Below, one piece after another: positions 56,992-59,736 of a DNA stretch of 59,736 nucleotides. This stretch comes from Phreatobacter sp. (lineage in GTDB: Bacteria > Pseudomonadota > Alphaproteobacteria > Rhizobiales > Phreatobacteraceae), in NCBI RefSeq assembly GCF_016793595.1, contig NZ_JAEULY010000017.1, forward strand, positions 1 through 59,736, in the 5' to 3' direction. Position numbers and translations under genes: made by a program. How positions within the stretch are numbered: the stretch's first letter is position 1; the number at the start of each line of letters is the position of its first letter. The notes under the pieces are model-generated. The model was not told the origin of the DNA and searched no databases. It saw nothing but the letters and a program-made list of their open reading frames with translations.

Positions 56992-58275
56992 TCAGGCAAA
57001 GCCGCGCAGCGCGAGCCAGGTGGCAGCGCCGGCCCCGATGGCCGCCAGGCTGCCGAGGCCGAACAGCCAGCCGAAGCGGCGCGCGCCGAGCGCGATGCCA
57101 TAGGCGGCCTTGGCGAGCGTGTTGCTGAGAGCCGCGACGAGCATGGCGATGGCGGCGGTTTCCAGCGACACGCCCTTGCCGGCGAGGCCGGCCGCCGTGA
57201 TGACCGGTGCATCGACATCCCCGAGCCCGGTGACCGCGGCGACGCCGATGACGCCGGAATCGCCGAAGACCTGAGCCGCCGCGCGCGTGGCGAATGCGAT
57301 GGCGGCGAGCAGCAGGGCGAGCTGAAGGACCTTGAACAGGTCGAACGGGTTGGTGGGCGCGGAGGTTTCGTGGGTTCCCGCGTCGTTGCGGGCGAACAGG
57401 AACGCCGCCCCGGCCATGACCAGAGCCGCGACCGCCAGAGGCGGCGCCACCTGCCAGACCAGCGCCGGGGCGAGAGCGATCACCAGCCCCCCGGTGCGCA
57501 GGTAGGACACGACGCCGGCGCCCAGCGCGCCGGCCGCGAGGCTGGCGGCGCTCGCGTCCGAAACCTCGGCGGACGACCTGCGGGCATTGGCCACGGTCAC
57601 GGCGGTCGAGGACAGGAGGCCGCCGACCGCGCCCGCCACCAGTTCGCCATGCGCCTCGCCCATCAGTTTCACCGCGACATAGCCGGCGAAGGAGATCGCG
57701 GCGACGAGGATCGCCAGCGTCCAGATGCGCGCCGGCGCCACGCCGCCGAACGGTCCGATGGGATCGTCCGGCACCAGCGGCAGGATGACGAAGGTCATGG
57801 CGAGCAGGACGATGGCCGAGCGCAGTTCGGGATAGGTCACCGCTTCGATGAAGCGGTGCAGCGTCTCGCGCGCCGCCAGAACGCCGGCCAGCACGACGCC
57901 GGCCGCGCCGGCAAGCCTGAGGTCGCCGAGCACGGCGAGCGCGCCGAGGCCGTAAGTCAGCATGGCCGCGATGACCGTGGTCACCGAGAAGTTCCGGTCG
58001 GCCATCTGCTCGCGGTAGTGGAAGAGGGTGAAGGCAGCGGCGAAGGGCACGAACAGCCCGACGACGATCAGCCCATCCGCCCTGCCGCCGGCGCGCAGCG
58101 CCAGTTCCAGCGCGCCCGCCGCGCCGCCGAACATGCCGATCATCGTGAAGGTGCGCAGGCCGGCCGTGCGCTGGCCGTCTTCCTCGTCGCGGTTGCGCCA
58201 GTGACGCTCGGCGCCGACGAGGGCGCCGATGGCGAGGGCGACGCCGAAGCGCTGGAAGAGTTCGAGTTCGGTCAT
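56992..58275 (-). CDS. MgtC/SapB-DUF4010 family membrane protein
   Basis: A 427-residue polytopic inner-membrane protein with about twelve hydrophobic segments. The N-terminal third is MgtC/SapB-like (ELFQRFGVALAIGALVGAERHW, then GLRTFTMIGMFGG). The rest matches DUF4010 (GGLLSSTAVTVANARRS, then VTGLGDVDAPVITAA). The family is loosely linked to magnesium or pH homeostasis; transport has not been settled. ATG 58275 fits the family N-terminus. It lies upstream of the DUF1127 gene on the same strand and downstream of uvrA. Confidence 0.87.
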   Translation of the reverse strand: MTELELFQRFGVALAIGALVGAERHWRNRDEEDGQRTAGLRTFTMIGMFGGAAGALELALRAGGRADGLIVVGLFVPFAAAFTLFHYREQMADRNFSVTTVIAAMLTYGLGALAVLGDLRLAGAAGVVLAGVLAARETLHRFIEAVTYPELRSAIVLLAMTFVILPLVPDDPIGPFGGVAPARIWTLAILVAAISFAGYVAVKLMGEAHGELVAGAVGGLLSSTAVTVANARRSSAEVSDASAASLAAGALGAGVVSYLRTGGLVIALAPALVWQVAPPLAVAALVMAGAAFLFARNDAGTHETSAPTNPFDLFKVLQLALLLAAIAFATRAAAQVFGDSGVIGVAAVTGLGDVDAPVITAAGLAGKGVSLETAAIAMLVAALSNTLAKAAYGIALGARRFGWLFGLGSLAAIGAGAATWLALRGFA

Positions 58276-58406
58276 GCGCGGGGCCGGGTCATGCGGCGTC
58301 GGGAATGGAACGTCAGCCGAACCGGAACGTTCACCGGTGCCATTGTCGCAGTATCGGCCGCCCGCGTCACCGGGCCGTCAGATGAAGGAGGCTTTCGCAG
58401 CGGCGG

Positions 58407-59736
<1,330 letters not shown>

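Overview
The window is GC-rich (roughly two-thirds G+C), densely packed and uses many ATG/GTG stop-start overlaps. Gene content and order point to a free-living, motile alphaproteobacterium of the Hyphomicrobiales (Rhizobiales). The evidence is the lepB-rnc-era-recO block, the serS-surE-pcm-nlpD-yajC-secDF block followed by two complex I assembly-factor homologues, a DUF1127 gene, CtrA-like TTAA-N7-TTAA sites, and two families of intergenic palindromes of the type common in rhizobial relatives. Genus cannot be fixed from the sequence. The first ~72 bases are homopolymeric G/C and look like a low-quality contig end. No rRNA, tRNA, CRISPR array, insertion sequence or prophage was recognised, and no gene-free stretch exceeds 300 bp; the longest is the ~250 bp divergent region 1549-1800.

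Layout. (1) 163-6465: a catabolic or uptake island. Two paralogous single-chain FAD-linked oxidases and a flavodoxin-like oxidoreductase flank an NMT1/SsuA-type ABC importer; the substrate is unknown. (2) 6673-12035: a methyl-accepting chemotaxis protein, a metallo-amidohydrolase divergent from a creatininase-family hydrolase, a small membrane protein and LtrA. (3) 12040-18750: a leftward three-gene operon encoding a transglutaminase/DUF2126 amidoligase fusion, a circularly permuted ATP-grasp/alpha-E fusion and a stand-alone transglutaminase-like protein. This is a predicted peptide-ligation/cleavage system of unknown product and the most attractive poorly described system here. (4) 18898-21858: acyl-CoA dehydrogenase, then a TSUP permease with its TIGR02186 partner. 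(5) 22026-24957: phoR-phoU-phoB with no pstSCAB between them. (6) 24969-32423: ABC-F protein, altronate dehydratase-family enzyme, alpha/beta hydrolase and a DctPQM TRAP transporter behind a strong palindromic operator candidate. (7) 32528-37347: small exported or unknown proteins, thioesterase, crotonase, ABM-fold protein, Ldh_2-type dehydrogenase and alpha/beta hydrolase. (8) 37348-42768: motAB behind a CtrA-like site, small lipoproteins, a GST and a run of three exported SH3-like proteins, two of them tandem paralogues. (9) 42840-56684: housekeeping. lepB-rnc-era, DUF1737, DUF1330 and recO come first, then serS-surE-pcm-nlpD with a strong terminator, a divergent DUF815 ATPase, and yajC-secD-secF with the NDUFAF3- and NDUFAF6-like genes. 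(10) 56686-59736: a 54-residue DUF1127 protein, an MgtC/DUF4010 membrane protein and the 3' part of uvrA running off the window.

Start sites were re-chosen from ribosome-binding sites, stop/start overlaps and family N-termini. Functional calls rest on motifs recognised by eye; no database search was run.
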